DNA of 30,081 bases, from the NCBI RefSeq assembly GCF_034933565.1, contig NZ_JAYFNG010000058.1:1-30081 (forward strand), read 5' to 3'. Source of the stretch: Raineyella sp034933565 (lineage in GTDB: Bacteria > Actinomycetota > Actinomycetes > Propionibacteriales > Propionibacteriaceae). This document shows positions 23,524 through 30,081 of this stretch, one piece after another; within the stretch, counting starts at the first letter, position 1; every line of letters starts with the position of its first letter. The notes beneath the pieces were generated by a model. The model searched no databases. It saw only the letters and a program-made list of their open reading frames with translations, and was not told where the DNA came from. The position numbers and the translations under genes are program-made.

Positions 23524-25245
23524 ATGAGGGTCGCGCGCATTCGTATCGGACGCTTCCGGGGTTATCGCCATGCAGCGCTCGTGGTGCCAGAGAACATGGT
23601 GCTTGCAGGTGAGCCGCAGGCAGGCCGCACTGACATTGTCGAGGCCCTGCGCCGGGTTCTCGACGCCCGCAGTACTCGGTCCCGCGTGAATCCTCTCGAC
23701 GTCTACCGACCTGCTGACGGCGATGAAGAGTCCTTGACGGAGGTAGAGGTGACTCTCCTCGACCTCGGGGAGGACCTCGAAACTCTTCTCAGCGAGAATC
23801 TGGAAACGTTCGACCGGGCAACCGGGGAGATCGCCACGCCAAGCAACGCGGGCGACGCGGTTCTGGGCGTCCGTCTGTGCTATCGCGCACGATATGACCT
23901 CGACACGGACACCGGCGAGCACTGGGTTGATTACCCGGCGCGAAGTGATCCCGCTGCCGGTGTGTTCAAGAGAGCGAGCCGGATCGAGCGTGAGGCTCTG
24001 CCTGTCCAGTTCGTTGACAGTGCGCCGGCTCTCCAGCTGCGGGCAGAGGGAGTCCTGAGAGCACTCCTTGCTGATGCCGACCCTGGTGGCCTGGACAGCG
24101 CCCTCACCGATCTGGATTCGGCCGTCCATGCTGCAACCGGGTCGTTCTCTGAGATGGAGGTGGTCACCAGCGTTCTGGATAAGGTCATTGATTCTGGACC
24201 CCAGACTCTGTTCGGTATCGATGACTCCGCCGACATCAGTTTCCTGGCGGATGACGGTTCTATGGCTGCCCTCCTCAGAGCGCTTCAACCAGCGATCTCG
24301 ATGGGTGCGGCCGGGGCCCTTCCCGTCCGTTCCCAGGGGTCGACTCTCGCGAGTGTGCTCTCGGCCGCTGAAGCCATCGCAGCCGCGCGAGATGCACAAT
24401 CAGGCGTCGTCATCATCGGCGATGACTTCGGAGATCGCCTCGACGCATCGTCATCTGAACACATGGCGCGGCTCATCCACGTAACGGCAGGGCAAGCGAT
24501 CCTCACAACGCGCCGTCCTGAGGTAATACGAGCATTCGATCCCGGTGAGCTGGTTCGGCTCACGGTCAGCCACGGCGAGAGACGACAGCACCAGCTCTCT
24601 GCAGTCACGGACAAGACGGGCCGAGTCAACCGGAGGCTCATCCTGGAGCAGCTTCTCGCCGCGCTGAGCGCGAGAACCGTTGTCCTCCTGGAGGGGCCGC
24701 TCGACGTCGAGGGGTACGGCGCGCTCGCGTCGCGGCTCTTCCGGAAGACGAACGAACCGCACCACAGCCTCCCCGCTAACGGCGTCCGCCTGGTCGCCCC
24801 GCCAGGGTCAGACGGAGGAGTTACCCGGCTCCCAGCCATTGCCGAGATCGCCCTTGAACTCGGATTCCACGTCCGAGCGATCGTCGACAATGACAAGCCA
24901 GGACACGAAGATCCGGCAGTCGGAGTCCTTGCAGGAATGGTCGAACAGCTCGTCGTGCTTCCCACTCGCACCGCCGTGGAGGCCGCGCTCATCCGCGGCG
25001 TACCCGGAGATCGGCTCCGAGAGACGGTCGAGACCCTGGAAGACTTCGGCATGCCCACCCTGCCACCCGATCTCGGCGACGACGACATCGCGGACCACCT
25101 CATCACGACGAAAGTGATCAAGAAGCAGGGGCTAGGGGCAGCCTGGGCTCACGCACTGACACGCCAGCCGCCGATCGCGCGGTCCGCGATCGAAGCAGTC
25201 TGCGGCGACACGCTCGGACGCATCGACATCCCTGATCTGCCATGA
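23524..25245 (+). CDS. OLD-family ATPase-TOPRIM nuclease, GajA-like, degenerate ATPase
   Basis: The 573-aa protein has the overcoming-lysogenization-defect layout: an N-terminal ABC/SMC-type ATPase (1-345) and a C-terminal TOPRIM nuclease domain (about 383-500). TOPRIM looks intact, with LLEGPLDVEGYG (E390) and IVDNDKPGH (D455, D457), then RTAVEAAL. The ATPase site is altered: Walker A reads GEPQAGRT (29-36) with Lys replaced by Arg, Walker B is VVIIGDDFGD with DE replaced by DD, and the His-switch position reads TTRRP (R330). Length and order, followed at 4-bp overlap by a UvrD-type helicase, match Gabija GajA (about 580 aa), an anti-phage nuclease that senses nucleotide state. Loss of the Lys suggests weak or no ATP hydrolysis, or nucleotide binding only. 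PARIS is less likely because ATPase and TOPRIM are in one protein. Confidence 0.82.
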   Translation: MRVARIRIGRFRGYRHAALVVPENMVLAGEPQAGRTDIVEALRRVLDARSTRSRVNPLDVYRPADGDEESLTEVEVTLLDLGEDLETLLSENLETFDRATGEIATPSNAGDAVLGVRLCYRARYDLDTDTGEHWVDYPARSDPAAGVFKRASRIEREALPVQFVDSAPALQLRAEGVLRALLADADPGGLDSALTDLDSAVHAATGSFSEMEVVTSVLDKVIDSGPQTLFGIDDSADISFLADDGSMAALLRALQPAISMGAAGALPVRSQGSTLASVLSAAEAIAAARDAQSGVVIIGDDFGDRLDASSSEHMARLIHVTAGQAILTTRRPEVIRAFDPGELVRLTVSHGERRQHQLSAVTDKTGRVNRRLILEQLLAALSARTVVLLEGPLDVEGYGALASRLFRKTNEPHHSLPANGVRLVAPPGSDGGVTRLPAIAEIALELGFHVRAIVDNDKPGHEDPAVGVLAGMVEQLVVLPTRTAVEAALIRGVPGDRLRETVETLEDFGMPTLPPDLGDDDIADHLITTKVIKKQGLGAAWAHALTRQPPIARSAIEAVCGDTLGRIDIPDLP

Positions 25246-26864
25246 CCTTCGCCCCGCAGAACCCGGAGCAGCAGCGAGTCGTAGCGACGCAGGCCGAACT
25301 CACTGTCGTGCTCGGCGGAGCGGGTGTCGGAAAGACGACCAGCGCGCTCGCCGCAGCTCACGCCCATCTCGAACGAGTTGCAGAAAGCGAACCCCACGAT
25401 CGGGTCCTGTTCCTCTCGTTCTCTCGTTCCTCGGTGGCGCGCATCGCCTCCCGTGCAAATGAGATTCTCGGCCGACGAGGCTCCCAGGTGGACATCATGA
25501 CGTTCCACTCGCTCGCGTTCTCCGTGGTCCGGAGATTCGGGAATCTGGTCGGACACGGCGACCCCGTCCTCGTCAGCCCCGCTCGCGAGAAGCTCGGCCT
25601 GGCCCAGCACGAGATCGGATACGGCAGGCTCATCCCGCTCACACTCGAAATCGCTCAGGCCGCACCTGCTGTCGCAGAACACCTTCGCACCCGATGGGGC
25701 CTCGTAATCGTCGACGAGTTTCAGGACACCGGCGATGCGCAGCAAGACCTCCTTCAGCTGATTGCCCGCGACAGCAGGCTGGTACTGCTCGGCGACCCGA
25801 ACCAGTGCATCTACACGTTCCTCGCCGAAGACGGCGTCAGAGTGGAGCGCATCGATGAAGCCTGCTCGGCCGCTGGGACAGAGAACACCATCCTGCTGCC
25901 AGAAACCTCCTTCCGAGACCCCTCCGGGATCATCCCGGCCGTCGCCAACGCCATCAGGGGACGCCTGTTCGAGTCAGAGGCCATCGCGGCCGCCATCCGG
26001 GACGAAAGACTGGTCATCCAAGACGGAATACCACTCTCCGACGAGACCAGTCACGTCGCACGGGTCGTTAGCGAGCTAGCCGCGGAAGATATGGGCGTGG
26101 CAGTATTCACGCACCATAACGACATGCTCGCGGCTCTCTCGGATGCACTTGAAGCCGACGGGATCGAACATGAAGTTGCTGGTCTCAGTGACGCGCTCGC
26201 CGCCGCCCTCGACGCCCAGACTGCGATGGCGCGGTTCCACACCGGCGATGGCACCTGGGGAATTGTTCTCGAAGCGATAGCCGTGTTCCTGACGAGCGCG
26301 CAACGTGGGCAGAAGGCGCCCCCCATCGCGTACCAGGTGATGAACGGTTCAGGCCCCACGACCTTGCAAGCTCGCCTGAGCGCTCTTCGAGAGCGTCTCT
26401 CCGAGGCCGGGTCCATCCGGGAGGTAATCGAGGTAGCGGCGACGGCACACGACGCGCTCGGACTACCGCAGAAGTCGGGCGCCTGGCAGCAAGCAGCCAC
26501 CCTGCTTTCGGTGATGTACGCGCGAGCCGCACGCACGATCAGCGCCCGCGATGACCATCAGATGGTCGCAGCGATCTGTGCGGAAGCCCGTGAGGCGAGT
26601 TACGCGGCGCTCACGGACTCGGCGCTGAGCCCGCGAGAGGTTCAGCTAATGAACCTCTACCAGACGAAGGGACGCGAGGCCGACGCGACCGTCGTGGTGT
26701 TGCGGGAGGGAGACTTCATGGGCTACGAATCAGAACCGTTCCCCACAACAAGTCGGCTCCTCTACGTGGTCTTCTCCAGAGCCAGACACAAGATCGTCGT
26801 GCTGCTCGTGGGCAACAGGTTCCACGCCGCCGTAGCTCCTCTCGCGGCTCTGGCCGCGAACTGA
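25242..26864 (+). CDS. UvrD/PcrA-type helicase, GajB-like
   Basis: The 540-aa superfamily 1A helicase has motif I GGAGVGKTT (25-33), motif Ia FLSFSRSS, motif Ic MTFHSLA, motif II VIVDEFQD (155-162), motif III LLGDPNQCIYTF (182-193), motif V MNLYQTKGREAD (about 470-481) and motif VI YVVFSRARHK (about 508-517). All catalytic residues appear present. It is much shorter than housekeeping UvrD/PcrA (about 720 aa), with reduced 1B/2B subdomains, as in GajB (about 500 aa). Its ATG overlaps the GajA-like stop (ATGA), which indicates coupling and a joint complex. Role: unwinding DNA ends and/or altering nucleotide pools to trigger the partner nuclease, as known for Gabija. Confidence 0.87.
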   Translation: MTFAPQNPEQQRVVATQAELTVVLGGAGVGKTTSALAAAHAHLERVAESEPHDRVLFLSFSRSSVARIASRANEILGRRGSQVDIMTFHSLAFSVVRRFGNLVGHGDPVLVSPAREKLGLAQHEIGYGRLIPLTLEIAQAAPAVAEHLRTRWGLVIVDEFQDTGDAQQDLLQLIARDSRLVLLGDPNQCIYTFLAEDGVRVERIDEACSAAGTENTILLPETSFRDPSGIIPAVANAIRGRLFESEAIAAAIRDERLVIQDGIPLSDETSHVARVVSELAAEDMGVAVFTHHNDMLAALSDALEADGIEHEVAGLSDALAAALDAQTAMARFHTGDGTWGIVLEAIAVFLTSAQRGQKAPPIAYQVMNGSGPTTLQARLSALRERLSEAGSIREVIEVAATAHDALGLPQKSGAWQQAATLLSVMYARAARTISARDDHQMVAAICAEAREASYAALTDSALSPREVQLMNLYQTKGREADATVVVLREGDFMGYESEPFPTTSRLLYVVFSRARHKIVVLLVGNRFHAAVAPLAALAAN

Positions 26865-26870
26865 GGTTGC

Positions 26871-26989
26871 CCACGAGGGGGACCAGAAGGGGACCAGAAC
26901 CATGCAAACCATGCGTCTCGTGACGCGCGCTGCATGACCTGCGGCCCGGAATCACGCGGAAATCGGTTTTGCTGGAGCCGTCTGGACGC
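26871..26989 (+). repeat. attR-proximal arm with 11-bp-spaced GGGGACC pair
   Basis: GGGGACC at 26878-26884 and GGGGACCA at 26889-26896 repeat the spacing and sequence found beside attL. CATGCAAACCATGC (26901-26914) and the downstream part are repeated imperfectly at 23213-23335. It begins 7 bp after the helicase stop and leads directly into the attR core. Confidence 0.6.
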
Positions 26990-27034
26990 CTGGGGGTCAG
27001 GGGGTCGCAGGTTCAAATCCTGTCAGCCCGACGT
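26990..27034 (+). repeat. attR: 45-bp core repeat
   Basis: This is an exact copy of 18203-18247, the tRNA-Pro 3' part. It lacks the D-arm and acceptor 5' half, so it is not a functional tRNA. It marks the right end of the island. Confidence 0.95.
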
Positions 27035-27356
27035 TGTGATGTGTCACGACATCACGGACGCCTGAACCTATGATTGTAGATTCAGGCGTTCTTCGTTTTA
27101 TGGGTGTTGCTGGTGGCCGGGCAGGGATCGGTGGGGCCGGCGGTTGTTGTAGTCGTCGCTGAAGGCGTCGATCAGGGCCTGCAGGGAGCGGCGGGCGGTT
27201 TCGGACTGCGAGGCCCCGGTCAGCACGGCGGTGATCACGAGACGACGCTTCGACGATGCCAGGGCGGCAACCTGCGCCGCGGAGTATGCCGATGACGTGA
27301 GACACGCCTATTCCGATGTCCCGAGACACCCCATTCCGATGTCCTGAAACCAGACA
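27035..27356 (-). mobile_element. 322-bp internally deleted IS481-family element
   Basis: The terminal repeats are TGTGATGTGTCACGACATC (from 27035) and, inverted, TGTCTGGTTTCAGGACATC (from 27356), with 14 of 19 positions matching. The flanks CTGTCAGCCCGAC (27020-27032 and 27357-27369) form a 13-bp direct repeat at the ends, within the IS481-family target-duplication range. Inside are a transposase remnant and two hairpins (27036-27055 and 27058-27089, the latter followed by TCTTCGTTTT). Confidence 0.75.
27098..27307 (-). pseudogene. IS481-family transposase remnant
   Basis: A 69-codon open frame without a standard start joins an N-terminal HTH piece (KRRLVITAVLTGASQSETAR) directly to a C-terminal piece (ALIDAFSDDYNNRRPHRSL) of an IS481 transposase. 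The DDE core is gone, yet the reading frame is kept across the deletion. It can only move if a full relative acts in trans. Confidence 0.75.
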
Positions 27357-27374
27357 CTGTCAGCCCGACAGAAG

Positions 27375-27406
27375 AGCCCTGATGAGAAGCAATTTTCATC
27401 AGGGCT
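27375..27406 (+). terminator. Ancestral tRNA-Pro terminator, displaced by the island
   Basis: AGCCCTGATGA (27375-27385) pairs with TCATCAGGGCT (27396-27406) and follows the last bases of a tRNA-Pro 3' end (CTGTCAGCCCGAC, 27357-27369). It closely resembles the hairpin after the intact tRNA and was probably its terminator before integration. Confidence 0.7.
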
Positions 27407-27755
27407 TCGTCGTCTCTGCGGATCAGTTCGCCGACCTGGGAACGCCCGAGCGTCACGTGATCGACAGCATCACGCAGTGACGGGAAGAAGACTCTTGCTG
27501 CAGTCCTGCAGGCCGTCGTACGGGAGGCGTTCCTGCTGCTCACGGTTGGCTCCTCGCCCAGCCGTACCTCGACAGCTCGGGCCGGCCGGGATCGCCCCAG
27601 CATCGCTCTACGCGTCGTCTGCCCCGTAGTAGCTGACTGTCATCGGGAGGTGTCAATCCCCTTTTCTGCATGGTGGGTTCTCACGACGAGCGGTTCGCTG
27701 GGACGTGTCGCCGCGGATCGCGGCCGTGTCGGTTGGTGAGCAGAGGTACATGCGA
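27407..27755. other. 349-bp spacer before the ABC transporter
   Basis: No recognisable gene, RNA or clear promoter is seen; short frames on both strands have no family features. AGAGG (27742-27746) near its right end is the ribosome binding site for the next gene. Confidence 0.5.
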
Positions 27756-28520
27756 ATGACGGATCAGGTGCAGGTTGCCCCTGTGTGGGCGGCGGGAATC
27801 AGCCGGCGGGCCGGAGGGACCGGCGGCTCGGGCCAGTGGATACTCCGGGATTGTTCGCTGCACCTTCCGCGCGCCGCGCTCACTGCGATCGTCGGGCCGA
27901 GCGGTGCCGGGAAGACATCGCTGATGTACTGCTTGAGTGGTCTGGACCGTCCGGATGAGGGGCGCGTGCTGCTCGACGGCACCGACATCTACGAGCTGGG
28001 TCGAGAACGGCGAGCGAAGTATCTGCGCACCACCGTCGGGTTCGTCTTCCAGCAGTACAACCTGATCTCGTACCTCACTGTCGAGGAGAACGTGCTGCTG
28101 CCGGAGCAGCTCGCCGGCCGCCGAGTGCCCCGTGACCAGGTGACGGCGATACTTACCCGGTTCGGGCTGCAGGACAAGGCCGGGACCGCGGCGAGCGCAT
28201 TGTCCGGCGGGGAGCAACAACGGGTTGCGCTGTGCCGGGCGATGCTGTTGCGACCGTCCATCGTCTTCGCGGATGAGCCGACCGGAGCACTGGACAGCGT
28301 GAACTCCCAGCTGGTGCTGCGGATTCTGCGCGATCTGACCGTTCAGGGAACGACCGTGGTGATGGTCACCCACGACATCGATGCGGCAGCACTGGCGGAT
28401 CAGGTGGTGTTCATGCGTGATGGCTCGATTACGGGCGTCTCCGGACGTCTGGACAGCGATGCGGTCCTAGCCCGGATGCGGCAGCTCACGGTCCCCCACG
28501 CGGCGTCGAAGGTCAGCTGA
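27756..28520 (+). CDS. ABC transporter ATPase (MacB/LolD type)
   Basis: The 254-aa nucleotide-binding subunit has Walker A GPSGAGKT (47-54), Q-loop VFQQYNLIS, signature LSGGEQQR, Walker B IVFADEPTGALD and H-loop VTHD. These fit the MacB/LolD/BceA group that works with FtsX-type permeases in peptide or lipid extrusion or antimicrobial-peptide resistance. ATG 27756 is preferred because AGAGG lies 9 nt upstream; ATG 27750 is too close to it, and an upstream in-frame start at 27705 adds an unconserved stretch. The permease gene follows after 2 bp. No two-component system is adjacent within the window. Confidence 0.92.
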   Translation: MTDQVQVAPVWAAGISRRAGGTGGSGQWILRDCSLHLPRAALTAIVGPSGAGKTSLMYCLSGLDRPDEGRVLLDGTDIYELGRERRAKYLRTTVGFVFQQYNLISYLTVEENVLLPEQLAGRRVPRDQVTAILTRFGLQDKAGTAASALSGGEQQRVALCRAMLLRPSIVFADEPTGALDSVNSQLVLRILRDLTVQGTTVVMVTHDIDAAALADQVVFMRDGSITGVSGRLDSDAVLARMRQLTVPHAASKVS

Positions 28521-28522
28521 TC

Positions 28523-29944
28523 ATGCTGGAACACGTCCTTCGCATCTTCCGCAGTGACTTCCGGAGCTGGGTGCCGTCCATCGTCGTGATCGGCCTAGTG
28601 ACTGCGCTGATCGGCGCCTGTGTGAACCAGTTCGTCTGGTCGAACAGTGACGGGTTCATCACCGCGGCGACGGCCGCGGGGCTCGACCCGGCGGCGTTCG
28701 GGATCGTGTCGGTCACGATCTACGTCCTCGTCGCCGTCCTGTCGTTCTTCGCGCTGACAGTGGTCGGCTCAGCGACGGTAGAACGCACCCGCAGGACCTT
28801 CGCGCAGTGGCGGCTCGCCGGTGCGAGCCCATGCCAGATCCGGAGGAGCCTCTGGTCCCTGGTCGGTCTCGCCAGCGTGGCCGGAGCGCTGCCCGGCTCG
28901 CTGCTGTCCATCGGCCTCAGCATCATCGCGGTTCCATTGTTCGATCAGATGGCGGCAGTGAGCTTTCCAGGTGGACTCGGCGAGTTCGAACCGCCGGCGT
29001 TCCACCCATCGGCCCTAGCCTGGGCGGCCGCATTCGCGCTGGGAGTCGCCACGTGCATGCTCGGTGCGTTGCTGCCGTCGCGACGCGCCGCCGACGTGGA
29101 GCCTGTCGAAGCGGTGCGCGGCCTGGCGCCCCGAAGACGCGGTGGAGCACAGGCCCGCTGGGTGCTCGGCGGCCTGCTGCTCGCGGTCGCGCTCACGTTG
29201 GTGCTGGCGGGCACTCTTGTCCCTGCTCACCGCGAGGTCGGCGTCGAGGCGACCGGCATGGTGAACGCCGCGATCCAGGCCGGCCTGTTCGCCGCCGCAG
29301 GCGTCTATGTGCTCGGAGTTGACCTAGCTCCCGTCGTGCTCGCCCTCGTCCGAACGCTTCTGCGCCCGTTCCGAGGCGCAGCTGTCGGCGTGCTGGCCAC
29401 CCGTTCCGCTCAGGCCGATGTCGACACGAATGCGAACATGATCGCACCACTGGCGGTCGCGATCGGACTGGCGGGCGTGATCTTCAGCGTGATGCCGTCG
29501 TACCAGGCGACGATGCACGAAGCCGGGTTCCCGCAGTCATCTTCCAACTATTCCGACATCGTGGTGATAACCGGCTTGTTCGGCTTCGTATGCCTGCTGA
29601 CGAGCACCGCCGTCATCACGCTCTCGGGCCGGGATGCCGTCCGGGAACAGGCGCTCCTGCGTACCGCCGGCATGTCACCGCGACAGGTCTTCGCGCTGAC
29701 GGGCTGGCAGAGCTTCCTGCTCGCGCTCTGTGCGGGCGTGTTCGCGCTCATCCCTGTTGCCTTCGCAGGCAGCCTGCTCATGTCACGCTCGAACCTGCTC
29801 GTCGGGCATCCGATCCTTGATGTCCCCTGGGCCGGGCTGACCATTGTCGTGGTCGCCTGCTGGGGTGCCGTGTTCGTCGTCCAGTGGGTGCAGATCGCCC
29901 CGTGGGCACGCCGAGAGAACGCACTCGGTCTCAGGAGGGCCTAG
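28523..29944 (+). CDS. FtsX/MacB-like ABC transporter permease
   Basis: The 473-aa membrane protein has an N-terminal helix (SIVVIGLVTALIGACVNQFVW region), an extracytoplasmic stretch, then helices such as VSVTIYVLVAVLSFFALTVVG, WSLVGLASVAGALPGSLLSIGLSI and LAWAAAFALGVATCMLGALLPSRRAADVEPVEAVRG. The last is the classic FtsX core ending. A second similar half (LAVAIGLAGVIFSVMP, LFGFVCLLTSTAVITLSGRDAVREQALLRTAGMSPRQV and onwards) makes a duplicated FtsX arrangement. It starts 2 bp after the ATPase stop and surely pairs with it. The substrate is unknown. Confidence 0.88.
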   Translation: MLEHVLRIFRSDFRSWVPSIVVIGLVTALIGACVNQFVWSNSDGFITAATAAGLDPAAFGIVSVTIYVLVAVLSFFALTVVGSATVERTRRTFAQWRLAGASPCQIRRSLWSLVGLASVAGALPGSLLSIGLSIIAVPLFDQMAAVSFPGGLGEFEPPAFHPSALAWAAAFALGVATCMLGALLPSRRAADVEPVEAVRGLAPRRRGGAQARWVLGGLLLAVALTLVLAGTLVPAHREVGVEATGMVNAAIQAGLFAAAGVYVLGVDLAPVVLALVRTLLRPFRGAAVGVLATRSAQADVDTNANMIAPLAVAIGLAGVIFSVMPSYQATMHEAGFPQSSSNYSDIVVITGLFGFVCLLTSTAVITLSGRDAVREQALLRTAGMSPRQVFALTGWQSFLLALCAGVFALIPVAFAGSLLMSRSNLLVGHPILDVPWAGLTIVVVACWGAVFVVQWVQIAPWARRENALGLRRA

Positions 29945-29991
29945 CCCGGATCATTCATGGGACGGTGGGTCCGCCGACTGGTAGATGCAGA

Positions 29992-30059
29992 GGAGTGCCT
30001 GTCCACTAGGGGAAACTTGGGTTTGCGACGACTCAAGATCTCCCAGCGGAAGGCACTCC
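29992..30059. repeat. 9-bp inverted repeat near window end
   Basis: GGAGTGCCT (29992-30000) and AGGCACTCC (30051-30059) are exact complements, with a 50-bp interior of no clear coding content. They lie just after the permease. It may be the edge of an insertion sequence or a regulatory structure cut off by the window; this cannot be decided here. Confidence 0.35.
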
Positions 30060-30081
30060 GTAGGTGAAGGGTACTGGATGG

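Larger units (their letters stand above)
18203..27034. mobile_element. tRNA-Pro-integrated genomic island carrying defence-like cargo
   Basis: The island is bounded by an exact 45-bp direct repeat (18203-18247 and 26990-27034) that starts in the tRNA anticodon loop and runs past the tRNA 3' end. It contains an integrase remnant next to attL, an IS3-family insertion, a zinc-ribbon/D12 methyltransferase pair, a ParB-domain gene and a GajA/GajB-like pair. Third codon positions in the cargo are less GC-biased than in flanking genes, which indicates transfer. No replication, conjugation or phage structural genes are seen. With the integrase broken it is probably fixed in place. Confidence 0.9.

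Noticed and set aside
23524..26864. PARIS (AriA/AriB) or a lone OLD class 1 nuclease
   Set aside because: PARIS splits ATPase and TOPRIM into two proteins and has no UvrD helicase. Here one protein has both domains and is coupled to a helicase, as in Gabija.
26990..27034. A second tRNA-Pro gene
   Set aside because: Only the 3' part from the anticodon loop on is present; the acceptor 5' half and D-arm are missing. It is attR.
26997..27329. Minus-strand frame ending in GLTGFEPATP
   Set aside because: That ending is the translated complement of the tRNA-Pro 3' end, a common annotation artefact. The rest crosses the IS481 remnant in the wrong frame. The MNLRPPDPQ starts at 18229 and 27016 arise the same way.
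27357..27369. Third att site of a second tandem island
   Set aside because: The 13-bp repeat ends exactly at the termini of the IS481-like element and is better explained as its target duplication.
1..30081. CRISPR arrays or rRNA genes
   Set aside because: No regularly spaced repeats of CRISPR length and no rRNA-like sequence were seen on reading the window.

Overview
The window comes from a very GC-rich actinobacterium, most likely of the Propionibacteriales/Corynebacteriales type. The evidence is a RamB-type regulator divergent from isocitrate lyase, strongly GC-biased third codon positions, several candidate leaderless starts with TANNNT -10 boxes, and an actinobacterial-style malate synthase G. 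Genus cannot be fixed from the sequence alone.

Left part (1-18.1 kb): ordinary chromosome. It holds a transaldolase-family gene, the regulator ramB, and the glyoxylate shunt pair aceA-glcB, which reads divergently from ramB and shares with it a control region holding a palindrome and a CRP/GlxR-like site. Then follow a 116-aa orphan, a PEP-synthase/rifampicin-phosphotransferase-like dikinase divergent from a glutamate decarboxylase, an acyltransferase-3 membrane protein, an MFS transporter, a GntR/FCD regulator, an ABC-2 exporter (permease plus ATPase) and a patatin-like lipase.

Middle (18.17-27.03 kb): a genomic island of about 8.8 kb integrated in tRNA-Pro(GGG). The 3' part of the tRNA gene, from the anticodon loop on, is repeated exactly over 45 bp at the far end (attL 18203-18247, attR 26990-27034). 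Next to attL lies the C-terminal part of a tyrosine integrase cut off by an IS3-family element, with apparent loss of most of the integrase, so the island is probably immobile. Its cargo looks like defence: a 65-aa Cys4 zinc-ribbon protein overlapping a D12-class (Dam-like) adenine methyltransferase; a convergent ParB-domain protein with a HEPN/DUF4145-like C-terminus whose 3' end overlaps the methyltransferase by 50 bp; and a two-gene operon of an OLD-type ATPase-TOPRIM nuclease and a compact UvrD-type helicase. The last pair matches Gabija (GajA/GajB) in order, size and domains, but the GajA-like ATPase site is degenerate (Walker A Lys to Arg, His-switch to Arg) while TOPRIM and helicase motifs are intact. 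The GajAB-like operon is bracketed by two imperfect direct copies of the attR-proximal sequence, which suggests cassette-wise assembly.

Right part (27.03-30.08 kb): a 322-bp internally deleted IS481-family derivative sits exactly at attR and is flanked by an approximately 13-bp target duplication. It is followed by the ancestral tRNA terminator, an intergenic stretch, and a MacB/FtsX-type ABC transporter (ATPase plus permease). An unexplained inverted repeat lies at the window end.
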